Source of the DNA: Paraplanobispora siamensis
GTDB lineage: Bacteria; Actinomycetota; Actinomycetes; Streptosporangiales; Streptosporangiaceae
DNA: 64,000 nucleotides
Direction: 5' to 3'
NCBI RefSeq assembly: GCF_016863175.1
Contig: NZ_BOOJ01000070.1
Location: forward strand, 1 to 64,000
The notes beneath the pieces are model-generated. The model was not told where the DNA came from, did no database searches, and saw nothing but the letters and a program-made list of their open reading frames with translations. Positions 20,637 through 29,593 of this stretch are shown here, piece by piece (position 1 is the stretch's first letter; every line of letters begins with the position of its first letter). The translations under genes were made by a program, and so were the position numbers.

Positions 20637-22073
20637 TTGAACGCCACACCCCAGTCCTCGCCGTCCGGCGTGCCCGGCCGCCGTACCGCCCCGCGGAGCG
20701 GCCGCCGCCGTGCCGCCTCGCTGCTCACGGCGGTCGCCCTGACCTCCGGCGCGCTGGCGGTCGCCGCCGCCCCCGCCCAGGCCGTCGTTCCCGTCACCTG
20801 CGTGACGCCCGGCTTCGCCACCGCGGTCGCCCACCCGGTCGGCGCCGGCCCGCGGGCCCTGGTCACGGCCGACCTCAACGGCGACGGCGAAGGCGACCTG
20901 GTCACGGCCGACTCGGGCGCCGGCGCCCTGTCGGTGCTGCTCGGCACCGGGACCGGCTCCTTCCAGCCGGCCACGCCCGTCCCCACCGGAGTGCGGCCGG
21001 TCCAGATCGCCGCGGGCGACTTCAACGGGGACGGCGACGCCGACCTGGCGGTGGCCCACGACTCCGCCGCCGACGTCTCGGTGCTGCTCGGCGACGGCGA
21101 CGGCACCTTCCAGCCGGCCGTCACCTACGCCGTGACGGGCACCGCCTCCGGTGTCGTGGCGAGCGACTTCGACCAGGACGGCGACGCCGACCTGGCGGTC
21201 ACCGGCAGCGAGACCACCGTCTCCGTGTTCACCACCACGAACGCGTACATCACGGTGCTGGAGGGAGCCGGTGACGGCACCTTCGCCCAGAACCCCTTCC
21301 TCTCCCTGGGATCGGGAACGATCTCCTCTCCCGCGCTGGGCGACTTCGACGGCGACGGCCACGCCGACCTGGCGGCCGTCCGCGGCGGTTCCATGATGGG
21401 CATGCCGTCGGGGTCCGCCGTCATCCTGCCGGGGGCCGGGGGCGGCGCCTTCCAGGCACCGGTCCCCGTCCCCTCCGCGCCGGGCGTCGTGAAGGTCGCC
21501 GTGGGCGACCTCGACAGGGACGGCCACGACGACCTGGTCGCGACGGAGTTCATGGGCACCGGCCTGTCCGTGCTGCCAGGCAACGGCGACGGCACGTTCG
21601 ACACGCCCACGCTCTACTCCGCGGGCACGCCGCGCAGCGACGTCGCCCTGGGGGACGTCACCGCCGACGGCAGGACCGACGTGGTGGTGGCGACCGGGAA
21701 CACCCCGGGCACGCTGTCGGTGTTCGCGGGCGCCGGTGACGGCACGCTGCGGCCGTCCGTCGGCTACGGCACCGGCAACGCCCCCACGCAGCCCGTGCTG
21801 AGCGACTTCAACGGCGACGGCAAGGCCGACATGGCGACGGCGGACTACGTCTCCAACACCGTCTCGGTGCTGCTGAACACCTGCGCGGGCCCCGCTGTCA
21901 CGCCGGTGAACCCTCCCGCCACCCCCGCCCCGAAGCCGGTCCCCGCGGCCAAGCCGAAGCCGGTTCCCGCGGCCAAGCCGAAGCCCGCTCCCAAGGTCAA
22001 GCTCAAGCCGGATGCCAAGGCGAAGACCAAGGTCAAGAAGCTGAAGAAGGTGCGGGGCGGCGGAACCGCGTGA
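20637..22073 (+). CDS. Secreted FG-GAP/VCBS repeat beta-propeller protein
   Basis: 478 residues, TTG start with GGAGGAG 5 nt upstream. A signal peptide is clear: twin arginines and Arg-rich n-region (RRRAAS), hydrophobic LLTAVALTSGALAVAAA and an APAQA cleavage site near residue 50. About seven FG-GAP repeats follow, each with a calcium-binding motif such as DLNGDGEGD, DFNGDGDAD, DFDQDGDAD, DFDGDGHAD, DLDRDGHDD, and DFNGDGKAD, enough for a closed seven-bladed propeller. The last 50 residues are a Pro/Lys/Ala tail with PKPVPAAKPK repeats, very basic, which may bind the anionic cell wall. No LPXTG anchor. Probably an adhesive or lectin-like exoprotein. Confidence 0.87.
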   Translation: MNATPQSSPSGVPGRRTAPRSGRRRAASLLTAVALTSGALAVAAAPAQAVVPVTCVTPGFATAVAHPVGAGPRALVTADLNGDGEGDLVTADSGAGALSVLLGTGTGSFQPATPVPTGVRPVQIAAGDFNGDGDADLAVAHDSAADVSVLLGDGDGTFQPAVTYAVTGTASGVVASDFDQDGDADLAVTGSETTVSVFTTTNAYITVLEGAGDGTFAQNPFLSLGSGTISSPALGDFDGDGHADLAAVRGGSMMGMPSGSAVILPGAGGGAFQAPVPVPSAPGVVKVAVGDLDRDGHDDLVATEFMGTGLSVLPGNGDGTFDTPTLYSAGTPRSDVALGDVTADGRTDVVVATGNTPGTLSVFAGAGDGTLRPSVGYGTGNAPTQPVLSDFNGDGKADMATADYVSNTVSVLLNTCAGPAVTPVNPPATPAPKPVPAAKPKPVPAAKPKPAPKVKLKPDAKAKTKVKKLKKVRGGGTA

Positions 22074-22135
22074 TCGTCCGGCCGGGGACACGCGTGAAAT
22101 CCGCTCGGGTTTGGCCGGGCGGCCACTCCGTGTCA

Positions 22136-22176
22136 CAGTGAACGGGCGGGGCCTCTGCGGCTCCGCCCGTTCACTG
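22136..22176 (+). terminator. Terminator hairpin after FG-GAP gene
   Basis: 18-bp stem (22136-22153 with 22159-22176) with one G-T wobble and a 5-nt loop. Same GGGCGG(G/A)GCC core as the terminators at 17700 and 18470. Confidence 0.85.
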
Positions 22177-22317
22177 TCTTCCCGGGGTGCCCGCCGGGTC
22201 GCACCGGTTCCGGCGGACGTGTTTCCCGACTCGCCCGTCCCGCCGGGCGCGGAGTGGATACCTTGATCGAGGTACGGTGCCGGCCCCGTGGCGTGCCACC
22301 CGGGCGAGGAGGAGTCC

Positions 22318-22677
22318 GTGAACAGAGAGCTGTCGGTTCACGTCACCCGCTACGCCGGGCCCCGGTGCGCCGTGGTCACCGTCAGCGGTGACCTGGACAA
22401 GATGTCCGTCCCGCTGCTGAAGAACGCCGTCAACGAACTCGTCGTCAAGGGCAACCCGCGCATCGTCCTGGACGTGGAGGGGCTGACCTTCTGCGACTCG
22501 ACCGGCCTGGGGGCGTTCGTCGCCGCGATGCGCGCCACCTCGCAGGCCAGCGGGTGGCTGCGCCTGGCCGGCGTTCCGGGCCACCTGGAGAACATCCTGT
22601 GCGTGACGGACCTCTACCGGCGCTTCCTCATCGATCCGGACGTGATCCGATCCCTGGAGCACGCCTTCGAGGAGTAG
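22318..22677 (+). CDS. Anti-sigma factor antagonist, STAS domain
   Basis: 119 residues, GTG start with GAGGAGGA 5 nt upstream. One STAS domain: RCAVVTVSGDLDKMSVPLLKNAVNELV, then LTFCDSTGLGAFVAAMRA with the phosphorylatable Ser in DSTGLG. Such proteins bind an RsbW-type kinase and free a sigma factor when dephosphorylated. A SpoIIE-type phosphatase lies 430 nt downstream and is a plausible activator. No anti-sigma kinase or sigma gene is in the window. Confidence 0.88.
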   Translation: MNRELSVHVTRYAGPRCAVVTVSGDLDKMSVPLLKNAVNELVVKGNPRIVLDVEGLTFCDSTGLGAFVAAMRATSQASGWLRLAGVPGHLENILCVTDLYRRFLIDPDVIRSLEHAFEE

Positions 22678-22859
22678 GCCGGCGCGGCCGGAGCCGCCGC
22701 AAGGGCTGATCGCCCTGACAGGGGCCACCCGGTGCAGGACAATGGCCACAAGGCCCGGACCGGGCCGGTGGCGGCCGTGGTCCCGGGCCGGGCCGCGGTG
22801 CGCACACATCCCCTGCGCGCGTGCTGCCGGGCCTGTCAGGGCCGGAGGGAGGAGCGTGC

Positions 22860-23009
22860 ATGGACGCGGTCTTGATCGGTACGGCCGCGCAGGACACGCT
22901 GGACGCGGTGCCGCGCGGGGAGATCGGCTTCACCGGCGCGGCCCGGATCGGGCAGACCGTCCGCACCGCCGTGGCCGGGCGGCGGCCGGCGGCGTTCAAG
23001 CTCGCCTGA
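22860..23009 (+). CDS. Small hypothetical protein (49 aa)
   Basis: ATG at 22860 after GGAGGGAGGAG. The product (MDAVLIGTAAQDTLDAVPRGEIGFTGAARIGQTVRTAVAGRR...) has no recognisable domain. It may be a small regulatory protein or a remnant. The support is only the ribosome binding site and actinobacterial codon bias. Confidence 0.35.
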   Translation: MDAVLIGTAAQDTLDAVPRGEIGFTGAARIGQTVRTAVAGRRPAAFKLA

Positions 23010-23110
23010 GCCTGAGCTGAAGCCGGAGTCACCCGGTCCCGGCCCGGGTGACGGGTCATGGGCATCGGCGGAGATCGCCGGAGAGGTCACGGAGAGGTCT
23101 GGGCCGGTTG

Positions 23111-25138
23111 ATGGAGTCGAGACAGGATTACCTGAACCGCCTGGCCGACATCGACGCCAGGGTCGAGCAGGCACGGGTCGGTCCCGACGTCGTGCTCGCC
23201 AGGGCGGCCGGGTTGCTCGCCGGGCGGGCCGGATGCCGGGTGGACGAGGCGCACGCCCACCTGCTGGAGATGGCGGCCGAGCAGGGGCGCGCCGCGCAGG
23301 AGGTGGCCGCGGAGCTCCTGGCGGCGGCCGAGAGCCGCATGCGGGCGGGCCCCGACCGGCTCCGCGCCGTGGTCGACGGGACCTTCGGGGCGCCGCCCCG
23401 TGCCGATCACGACCCCGGCCGGCCGGTGTCCGGCCCGCGGCCCGCTCCGGCCGACTGGGCGCTCCTCGTGCAGCAGGTCCTCGACGTGACGCCGGGAAGG
23501 CACGTCTTGCTGGTGCCGGTGCGCGGCGGGACCGGCGGCCCGGCGGGCGCCGGCGCCGGGGACCGGGGCATCGCGGACCAGGGCGCCGAAAGCGCGGACA
23601 CCGGCGGCGCGGGCATCGGGGAGGCCGGGGACACGCAGGACGCAGGGGGCGCCGGGGACATCGAGGACTACGTGTTCGTGGCGGTGAGCCCGTCGGTGGT
23701 GGACATGTCCGGGCGGCGGGGCGCCCAGATCGTGGGCCGCCGGGTGAGCGAGATCTACCCCACCATCGTGGGCGGGGCCGTATGGGAGGCGTGGTGTGAC
23801 GCGATCGCCGACGGCACGCCCCGGGAGGTCGGCCCCATCTCCTACGTCAGCCCGGCCGACCAGGCTCCGGCGGATGTGAGCCTCACCGTCCGGGTGCATC
23901 CGATCGGTGACGGGCTGCTCAACAGCTGGGTGCGCCACGACGAGGAGATGCGCCTGTCCGAGCGCATAGCCCACACCGAACGCCTGGGCAACCTCGGCTG
24001 GGGTGAGTGGGACCTGGTCACCGGGAAGGTCACCTGGTCGGAGGGGCTGTACCGCATCTACGAGCGCGACCCCGCCGACGGCCCTATGCCCAGCGAGGAG
24101 AGCGAGGCCCTCACCCTGCCCGAGGACATCCCGTTGCGGCAGCAGGCCGTCGAGCGGTTCGGGCGCGGGGAAGCGGTCGACATGGTCTACCGGATCCGGA
24201 TCGGCGACCGGGTCAAGCACGTCCGCACCGTCGCCGACGCCGACCGTGACTCCGGCGGGCGGCCGGTCAAGGTCTACGGCATCATCCAGGACGTCACCGC
24301 CCGCGAGACCAGCCGCGCCCGGCTCACCGAGATCGAGCGGCAACTGCGCGAGCAACGGCGGAGCCTGGCGGCCGAGCACCGGCTCACCGTACAGCTGCAG
24401 CAGATCGTGCTGCCCGTCCCCGACGCCCCAGTCGACCTGCCCGGCCTGCGGTTCGCCGTACGCTACCTGCCCGCGGAGCAGGCCAGCCGGGTCGGAGGCG
24501 ACTGGTACCACGCCGCGGTCGCCGGTGACGGCAGCGTGATCCTCGCCGTCGGCGACGTCGCCGGGCACGGCCTGCACGCCGCCGCCTCCATGGCCCGGCT
24601 GCGCCACGCCCTGGACGCCCTGACCGTCACCACCACCAGCCGGCCCGCCGAGCTGCTCTCCTTCCTCAACCGGCTGCTGTACTCCGGCAGCCCCGCGGCC
24701 GACGGCATGCCGGTCACCGCGACCGCCGCGGTGGCCCGCTACGACCCGTCCACCGGGGAGCTGGTGTGGGCGCAGGCCGGCCATCCGACGCCGCTGCGCA
24801 CCCGGGGCGGCGTCACCGCCGAGCTGGACCGGCCGCCGGGTCCCCTGCTGGGCGCTTTCCCCGACGCGCGGTACGCCACCGCCACCACCGCTCTCGGGCC
24901 CGGCGATCTGCTGCTGTTCTACACCGACGGGCTCATCGAGCAGCGCGACCGCTCCATGGAGGAGGGACTGGCCCCGGTCGTGGCCACCCTCGACCGCATC
25001 TCGGCGGAAGGCGGGGAGCACCCCCTGGCGGACCTGCTCGCGCAGCTCCACCACGCCAATCCCGACGACGACGCCTGCGTCCTCGCCGCCCGCCCGCTGG
25101 CCGCACCCGGCGGCGCGCTCAATAGCATGCGGGCATGA
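23111..25138 (+). CDS. ANTAR-PAS-PP2C (SpoIIE) phosphatase
   Basis: 675 residues. The N-terminal 80 residues look like an ANTAR RNA-binding domain (VVLARAAGLLAGRAGCRVDEAHAHLLEMAAEQGRAAQEVAAELLAAA). Next come a Gly/Ala-rich linker with two PAS-type segments (about residues 190-290; and 300-400 with LGWGEWDLVTGKVTWSEGLYRIYE), a short coiled coil, and a SpoIIE PP2C domain with GGDWYHAAV, VGDVAGHGLHAAASMARLR, AQAGHPTPL and LLLFYTDGLIEQRDR. It should dephosphorylate a STAS antagonist to release a sigma factor in response to a PAS-sensed signal. Start: ATG 23111 or the adjacent TTG 23108, with GGAGAGG upstream. Confidence 0.88.
   Translation: MESRQDYLNRLADIDARVEQARVGPDVVLARAAGLLAGRAGCRVDEAHAHLLEMAAEQGRAAQEVAAELLAAAESRMRAGPDRLRAVVDGTFGAPPRADHDPGRPVSGPRPAPADWALLVQQVLDVTPGRHVLLVPVRGGTGGPAGAGAGDRGIADQGAESADTGGAGIGEAGDTQDAGGAGDIEDYVFVAVSPSVVDMSGRRGAQIVGRRVSEIYPTIVGGAVWEAWCDAIADGTPREVGPISYVSPADQAPADVSLTVRVHPIGDGLLNSWVRHDEEMRLSERIAHTERLGNLGWGEWDLVTGKVTWSEGLYRIYERDPADGPMPSEESEALTLPEDIPLRQQAVERFGRGEAVDMVYRIRIGDRVKHVRTVADADRDSGGRPVKVYGIIQDVTARETSRARLTEIERQLREQRRSLAAEHRLTVQLQQIVLPVPDAPVDLPGLRFAVRYLPAEQASRVGGDWYHAAVAGDGSVILAVGDVAGHGLHAAASMARLRHALDALTVTTTSRPAELLSFLNRLLYSGSPAADGMPVTATAAVARYDPSTGELVWAQAGHPTPLRTRGGVTAELDRPPGPLLGAFPDARYATATTALGPGDLLLFYTDGLIEQRDRSMEEGLAPVVATLDRISAEGGEHPLADLLAQLHHANPDDDACVLAARPLAAPGGALNSMRA
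25123..25134 (+). promoter_or_regulatory. Leaderless promoter -10 of pepP, inside the preceding gene
   Basis: TAGCAT (25123-25128) followed by 6 nt and the pepP ATG. It lies in the last codons of the phosphatase gene. There is no Shine-Dalgarno for pepP, which fits leaderless initiation. Confidence 0.45.
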
Positions 25139-26202
25139 CCGCCATCCACGCCCGGCGCCGCGAGGGCGTCGCCGCGCTGCTCTCCGCCCGCGAGGCCGAC
25201 GCGATCCTGGTCTCCCGCGCCGTCAACGTGCGCTATCTGACCGGCCTGGTCAGCTCCAACGCGGCCGTGCTCGTCCGGGCGGACGCCACGGCCGTGCTGG
25301 CCACCGACTCGCGTTACGCCGAGACCGCGCGGGCGGTCTGCGAAGGCGTCGAGGTGGTCGAGGAGCGCGACGTCGCCGCGGCGCTGGTCTCCCGCGCCTC
25401 CCGGGTCGCGGTCGAGGCCCACCACATGCCCGTCGCCGACTACTTCCGGCTCGGGGAGGGACTGCTGCGGACCACCGGGCTGGTGGAGTCGGTGCGCACG
25501 GTCAAGGACGAGACCGAGATAGACCTGCTGCGCACCGCGTGCGCCATCACCGACCAGGCCTTCGCCGACGTGCTGCCCATGCTGCGCCCCGGCCTGACCG
25601 AGCGGGAGATCGCCAGGGTGCTGGAGGCGCGGATGGCGGAGCTGGGCGCCGACAAGCCCGCCTTCGACACGATCGTGGCCGGCGGGCCCAACGGCTCCGT
25701 GCCGCACCACTCGCCCGCCGACCGGCCGCTGGAGCGCGGGGATCTGGTCACGATGGACTTCGGCGCCATGTACGCGGGCTACCACGCCGACATGACGCGG
25801 ACCGTGGCGATCGGCGAGCCCGCCTCCTGGCAGCGCGAGCTGTACGACCTGGTCCGCGCCGCCCAGCGGGCCGGTCGCCACGCCGTACGGCCCGGCGCCG
25901 CCACGCACGAGGTGGACGCGGCGGCCCGCGACGTGATCACCGAGGCGGGGTACGGCGGGCACTTCGGCCACGGCCTCGGCCACGGCGTCGGCCTGGAGAT
26001 CCACGAGGAGCCGTTCCTGTTCCCGGTGACGCCGGAGCCCCGGCGCGAGCACGGTAGACTAGACGATCGAGTTCCGGTCACCGTTGAGCCTGGGGTTTAC
26101 CTGCAGGGCAGGGGCGGCGTCCGCATCGAGGACACGCTCGTGACGCGTGAGGACGGACCGGAGCTTCTCACACGGACGACCAAAGAGCTGCTTGTCCTTT
26201 AA
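25135..26202 (+). CDS. pepP: Xaa-Pro aminopeptidase (M24 family)
   Basis: 355 residues, cytosolic metallopeptidase that removes N-terminal residues before proline. N-terminal creatinase-like domain (residues 1-130), then the pita-bread catalytic domain with metal ligands in [17 protein letters not shown] (two Asp), [17 protein letters not shown] (His), VEPGVYL and [10 protein letters not shown] (Glu). It lies just upstream of efp, a common actinobacterial arrangement. The stretch near 26045-26100 ([21 protein letters not shown]) uses many A/T-ending codons, unlike the rest of the gene. The ATG overlaps the previous stop by 4 nt. Confidence 0.93.
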   Translation: MTAIHARRREGVAALLSAREADAILVSRAVNVRYLTGLVSSNAAVLVRADATAVLATDSRYAETARAVCEGVEVVEERDVAAALVSRASRVAVEAHHMPVADYFRLGEGLLRTTGLVESVRTVKDETEIDLLRTACAITDQAFADVLPMLRPGLTEREIARVLEARMAELGADKPAFDTIVAGGPNGSVPHHSPADRPLERGDLVTMDFGAMYAGYHADMTRTVAIGEPASWQRELYDLVRAAQRAGRHAVRPGAATHEVDAAARDVITEAGYGGHFGHGLGHGVGLEIHEEPFLFPVTPEPRREHGRLDDRVPVTVEPGVYLQGRGGVRIEDTLVTREDGPELLTRTTKELLVL

Positions 26203-26228
26203 AGAGCGGCCGTACGCAGGAGAAACCA

Positions 26229-26789
26229 GTGGCGACGACGAACGACCTCAAAAACGGCCTCGTGCTCAAGCTCGAGGGCGGTGAGCTCTGGACGGTGGTG
26301 GAGTTCCAGCACGTCAAGCCCGGCAAGGGCGGCGCGTTCGTGCGCACCAAGCTGAAGAACGTGCTGTCGGGCAAGGTCGTCGACAAGACCTTCAACGCCG
26401 GCGTCAAGGTCGAGGTGGCCAACGTCGACAAGCGCGAGATGCAGTTCTCCTACATGGACGGCGACGAGTTCGTCTTCATGGACACCGAGACCTACGACAT
26501 GCTCCACGTCTCCCGGGCCGCGGTCGGCGACGCCGCCAACTACCTCCTGGAGAACATGCTCGCCACCGTGGCGATCAACGAGGGCAACGTGCTCTACGTC
26601 GACCTGCCCGCGGCCGTCGAGCTGACCATCGCCGAGACCGAGCCCGGCCTGCAGGGCGACCGCTCCACCGGCGGCACCAAGCCGGCCAAGCTGGAGACCG
26701 GCGCGGAGATCAAGGTCCCGCTGTTCATCACGACCGGCGAGAAGGTCAAGGTCGACACCCGCACCGGCGATTACCTCGGCCGCGCCTGA
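26229..26789 (+). CDS. efp: Translation elongation factor P
   Basis: 186 residues, three beta-barrel domains. It binds between the P and E sites and helps form Pro-Pro bonds, which matters here because many proteins in the window (FtsZ linker, the 55424 protein) are proline-rich. The conserved loop [19 protein letters not shown] has the Lys at its tip. GCAGGAGAA precedes the GTG start. The stop overlaps the nusB ATG by 1 nt. Confidence 0.97.
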   Translation: MATTNDLKNGLVLKLEGGELWTVVEFQHVKPGKGGAFVRTKLKNVLSGKVVDKTFNAGVKVEVANVDKREMQFSYMDGDEFVFMDTETYDMLHVSRAAVGDAANYLLENMLATVAINEGNVLYVDLPAAVELTIAETEPGLQGDRSTGGTKPAKLETGAEIKVPLFITTGEKVKVDTRTGDYLGRA

Positions 26790-27199
26790 TGTCGGCACGG
26801 GGTAAGGCGCGCAGGCGCGCGCTGGACATCCTGTTCGAGGCAGAGGCCCGCGGCGAGGACCCCCTCAAGGTCCTCGCCGAGCGCCTGGAGCGGAAAGAAC
26901 CGCCCGTCAACGAGTACACCGCCGCCCTCGTCGAGGGAGTGTGCCGGCACCGCGCGCGCATCGACGAGCTGATCACCACCTACGCCGAGGGCTGGACGCT
27001 CGACCGCATGCCCGCGGTCGACCGCAACCTGCTGCGGGGCGGCACCTACGAGCTGCTGTGGATGCCGGACGTCCCCGAGGGCGTCGTCATCAGCGAGTGG
27101 GTCGGCCTGGCCGCCGAGCTGTCGACGGACGAGTCGCCGCAGTTCGTCAACGGCCTGATGGCCCGCTTCAAGCAGCTCAAGCCCTCTCTGGCGCTGTAG
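26789..27199 (+). CDS. nusB: Transcription antitermination factor NusB
   Basis: 136 residues, all-helical. KARRRALDILFEAEARG, AALVEGVCRHRARIDELITTYAEGWTLDRMPAVDRNLLRGGTYELLW and FVNGLMARF are family signatures. With NusE (S10) it binds boxA RNA in rRNA antitermination. Translationally coupled to efp. Confidence 0.96.
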   Translation: MSARGKARRRALDILFEAEARGEDPLKVLAERLERKEPPVNEYTAALVEGVCRHRARIDELITTYAEGWTLDRMPAVDRNLLRGGTYELLWMPDVPEGVVISEWVGLAAELSTDESPQFVNGLMARFKQLKPSLAL

Positions 27200-27230
27200 G
27201 CCCGCGGGGGGTGCGGGCCCCCTGCGGCGC

Positions 27231-27270
27231 TCCCTCTGCGGCCCACTGCGGCCCACTGCGACCCTCTGCG
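27231..27270. repeat. Tandem decamer repeat (about 4 x 10 bp)
   Basis: Four units close to GCCCACTGCG lie after nusB, two of them identical (27241-27260). A related array, CCCACAGCGG x 4, sits at 44679-44718 before murD. Just upstream a GGCCCGC...GCGGGCC hairpin (about 27199-27219) may terminate nusB transcription. Confidence 0.65.
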
Positions 27271-27411
27271 GCGCTCTCACTGCGCCTCCTCCCAAGTGAG
27301 GATCGCCCGGCGGGAAAGACTCGCCCAACGGCGAGTACGGATCGTCTGGACGGTTCGCACGGCGGCGCGGCGTAAGCTGGGCTGGTCACCTAAAGAGGAG
27401 GCGAACCGAAG

Positions 27412-28170
27412 TTGCACGCCGTAGGCCTCTCGCGGCACTCGGGCACCCCGGCCGTCCGCACCGCCGTCGTCTGGGACGTCCTGAGGGAGACGCTGGCCGC
27501 CCGGGTGGCCGCCACCGGCCGTGACCGGCTTGACATCGTCGATGCGGGGGGCGGCACCGGAGGGTTCGCCGTGCCCCTGGCCGAGCTCGGGCACGCCGTC
27601 ACCGTCGTCGACCCCAGCCCCGACTCGCTGGCCGCGCTGGAACGCCGCGCGGCCGAGGCGGGGGTGGGCGTGCGGGCGCTGCAGGGTGACGCCGCGGACC
27701 TGGGCGAGCTCCTGCCGCCCGACACCGCCGACCTGGTCCTGTGCCACAGCGTGCTGGAGTACGTCGAGGACCCCGCCAGCGCCCTGGCCGCCATGGCGGG
27801 CCTGGTGCGCGAGGGCGGCGTGGTCAGCGTGCTGGCCGCCAACCCCCTTGCCGCCGCGCTGCACCGCTCGGTCTCCGGGCGTTTCGAGGAGGCTCTCCGG
27901 GTCCTGGACGACCCCGAGGGCCGCTGGGGCGACCGCGACCCCACGCCTCGGCGCTTCACGCGCGAGTCGCTGCTCGCGCTCCTCTCCGGGGCCGGGTTCC
28001 GTCCGGGAGAGGTGCACGGCGTGCGGATCTTCGCCGACCTGGTGCCGAGCAGGCTGCTGGACGGCGAGCCCGGCGCCGCGGCCGCGCTGGTCGCCCTGGA
28101 GCAGGCGGCGGCCGCCCATCCGGTCCTGCGGGACATCGCCACCCAGCTGCACGTCCTCGGCCACCGGTGA
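27412..28170 (+). CDS. Class I SAM-dependent methyltransferase
   Basis: 252 residues, TTG start with AGAGGAGG 10 nt upstream and a TAAGCT -10 box at 27373. Motif I is VDAGGGTGGFAVPLAELG, then VTVVDPSPDSLAALERRA and LVLCHSVLEYVEDPASALAAMAGLVREGGVVSVL. The C-terminal lid (RFTRESLLALLSGAGFRPGEVHGVRIFADLVP) is like CmoM/SmtA-type tRNA-modification methyltransferases, but the substrate cannot be fixed. It lies directly before dinB. Confidence 0.85.
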   Translation: MHAVGLSRHSGTPAVRTAVVWDVLRETLAARVAATGRDRLDIVDAGGGTGGFAVPLAELGHAVTVVDPSPDSLAALERRAAEAGVGVRALQGDAADLGELLPPDTADLVLCHSVLEYVEDPASALAAMAGLVREGGVVSVLAANPLAAALHRSVSGRFEEALRVLDDPEGRWGDRDPTPRRFTRESLLALLSGAGFRPGEVHGVRIFADLVPSRLLDGEPGAAAALVALEQAAAAHPVLRDIATQLHVLGHR

Positions 28171-28173
28171 GGC

Positions 28174-28207
28174 TTGGATCGAACAGGCGTTCACATAGGA
28201 TGACGTC
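28174..28207 (+). promoter_or_regulatory. SOS-type promoter of dinB with LexA box
   Basis: TTGGAT (28174-28179), 16 nt, TAGGAT (28196-28201), then 6 nt and the dinB GTG. In the spacer lies TCGAACAGGCGTTCAC (28179-28194), with GAAC-N4-GTTC, the core of the actinobacterial LexA box. LexA bound here would block the promoter; DNA damage would release it. Confidence 0.7.
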
Positions 28208-29446
28208 GTGTCGAGCAAACAGCAGGTGCCGCGTCCGGACGCCCGCCTGGGCGACGATGACACCGGTTGCCCGATCCTCCATGTCGACATGGACGCCTTC
28301 TTCGCCAGCGTCGAACTGCGCGAGCGCCCCGACCTGCGGGGCCTGCCGGTCATCGTCGGCTGGCCGGGCGGACGGGGCGTGGTCCTCAGCGCCACCTACG
28401 AGGCCAGGAGGTTCGGGGTGCACTCGGCGATGCCCATGACCCGCGCCCGACGCCTCTGCCCGCGGGCGGTGATCATCCCGCCCAGCCACGGGAAGTACTC
28501 CCGGGTCTCCCGGAGCGTCATGGAGATCTTCCGGAGCATCACCCCCGAGGTGGAGCCGATCGCCTCCGACGAGGCGTTCCTCGACGTCTCCGGGGCCCGC
28601 AGGAGGCTCGGCCCCCCGGCCGCGATCGCCGCCATGATCCGCGAGCGCGTCGTCGCCGAGCACGGGATCACCTGCTCGGTCGGGGTGGCGAGCACCAAGT
28701 TCGTGGCCAAGCTGGCCTCGCGGCACTGCAAGCCCGACGGCCTGTTCGTCGTCCCGGCCGACCAGGTGGTCGACTTCCTCCACCCGCTGCCCGTGGCGGC
28801 CCTGTGGGGCGTCGGGGAGCGCACGGAGCAGACTCTGGTGCGCCTGGGCATCAAGACGGTCGGCGACCTCGCCAGGACCCCCGTGGAGACCCTCTCGGCG
28901 GCGCTCGGCCGCGCGGCCGGCACCCACCTGGCGGCGCTCGCCTGGGGCCGCGACGAACGTCCCGTCACCCCGCACACGCCCGACAAGAGCATCGGCGCCG
29001 AGGAGACATTCGCCACAGATATCGGCGACCCGGTGGAGATCCGCAGGGAGCTGCTGAGGCTGTCCGAGCGCGTCGCGGCCCGGCTGAGGGAGGGCGGTCA
29101 CGTCGGCCGCACGGTCAGCGTCAAGCTCCGCCGGGCCGACTTCACGACCCTGTCACGGTCCCGGACCCTGCGGGAATCGACCGACGTCGCCCAGGAGATC
29201 TACGCGACCGCCTGCGACCTGTACACCGCCTCAGGCCTGGAGAACACGCCTCTCCGGCTGGTCGGCGTGCGGGTGGAGAACCTGCTCGCCGCCGACGGGG
29301 CGGCCCGGCAGCTCAGCCTCGGAGAGCCCGAGAAGGGCTGGCGGGAGGCCGAAAGGGCGATGGACAGAGCGGCCCGCAGATTCGGTCGTGACGCGGTACT
29401 TCCGGCCTCCCTCGTCCGCCCTCCGTTTGATGGAATGGATCTATGA
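28208..29446 (+). CDS. dinB: DNA polymerase IV (Y-family translesion polymerase)
   Basis: 412 residues. Catalytic carboxylates are visible in ILHVDMDAFFASVE and SDEAFLDVSG; STKFVAKLASRHCKPDG is the family palm-thumb motif, followed by a helix-hairpin-helix (LWGVGERTEQTLVRLGIKTVGDLA) and little-finger domain. QLSLGEPEKG near the C-terminus resembles a beta-clamp binding peptide. It copies damaged templates at the cost of fidelity. The promoter has a LexA box, and no ribosome binding site is seen, in line with a leaderless message. Confidence 0.94.
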   Translation: MSSKQQVPRPDARLGDDDTGCPILHVDMDAFFASVELRERPDLRGLPVIVGWPGGRGVVLSATYEARRFGVHSAMPMTRARRLCPRAVIIPPSHGKYSRVSRSVMEIFRSITPEVEPIASDEAFLDVSGARRRLGPPAAIAAMIRERVVAEHGITCSVGVASTKFVAKLASRHCKPDGLFVVPADQVVDFLHPLPVAALWGVGERTEQTLVRLGIKTVGDLARTPVETLSAALGRAAGTHLAALAWGRDERPVTPHTPDKSIGAEETFATDIGDPVEIRRELLRLSERVAARLREGGHVGRTVSVKLRRADFTTLSRSRTLRESTDVAQEIYATACDLYTASGLENTPLRLVGVRVENLLAADGAARQLSLGEPEKGWREAERAMDRAARRFGRDAVLPASLVRPPFDGMDL

Positions 29447-29593
29447 CGTCACCTCCGGTTTGGACTACGTTGGACGTTTTCTTTCGTCTACGTCTACAGC
29501 CTCGTATTCTGGGGATAACCGACCGCGAGGTTCGGACACCCCGTGTCGTCCGTCACCGTCTTCCCCGTCCTGGGGCCGTCCTTGGGAGGCGCC

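Noticed and set aside
20403-22136. 577-codon minus-strand frame opposite the FG-GAP gene
   Set aside because: Its repeats simply mirror the FG-GAP repeats of the plus strand.
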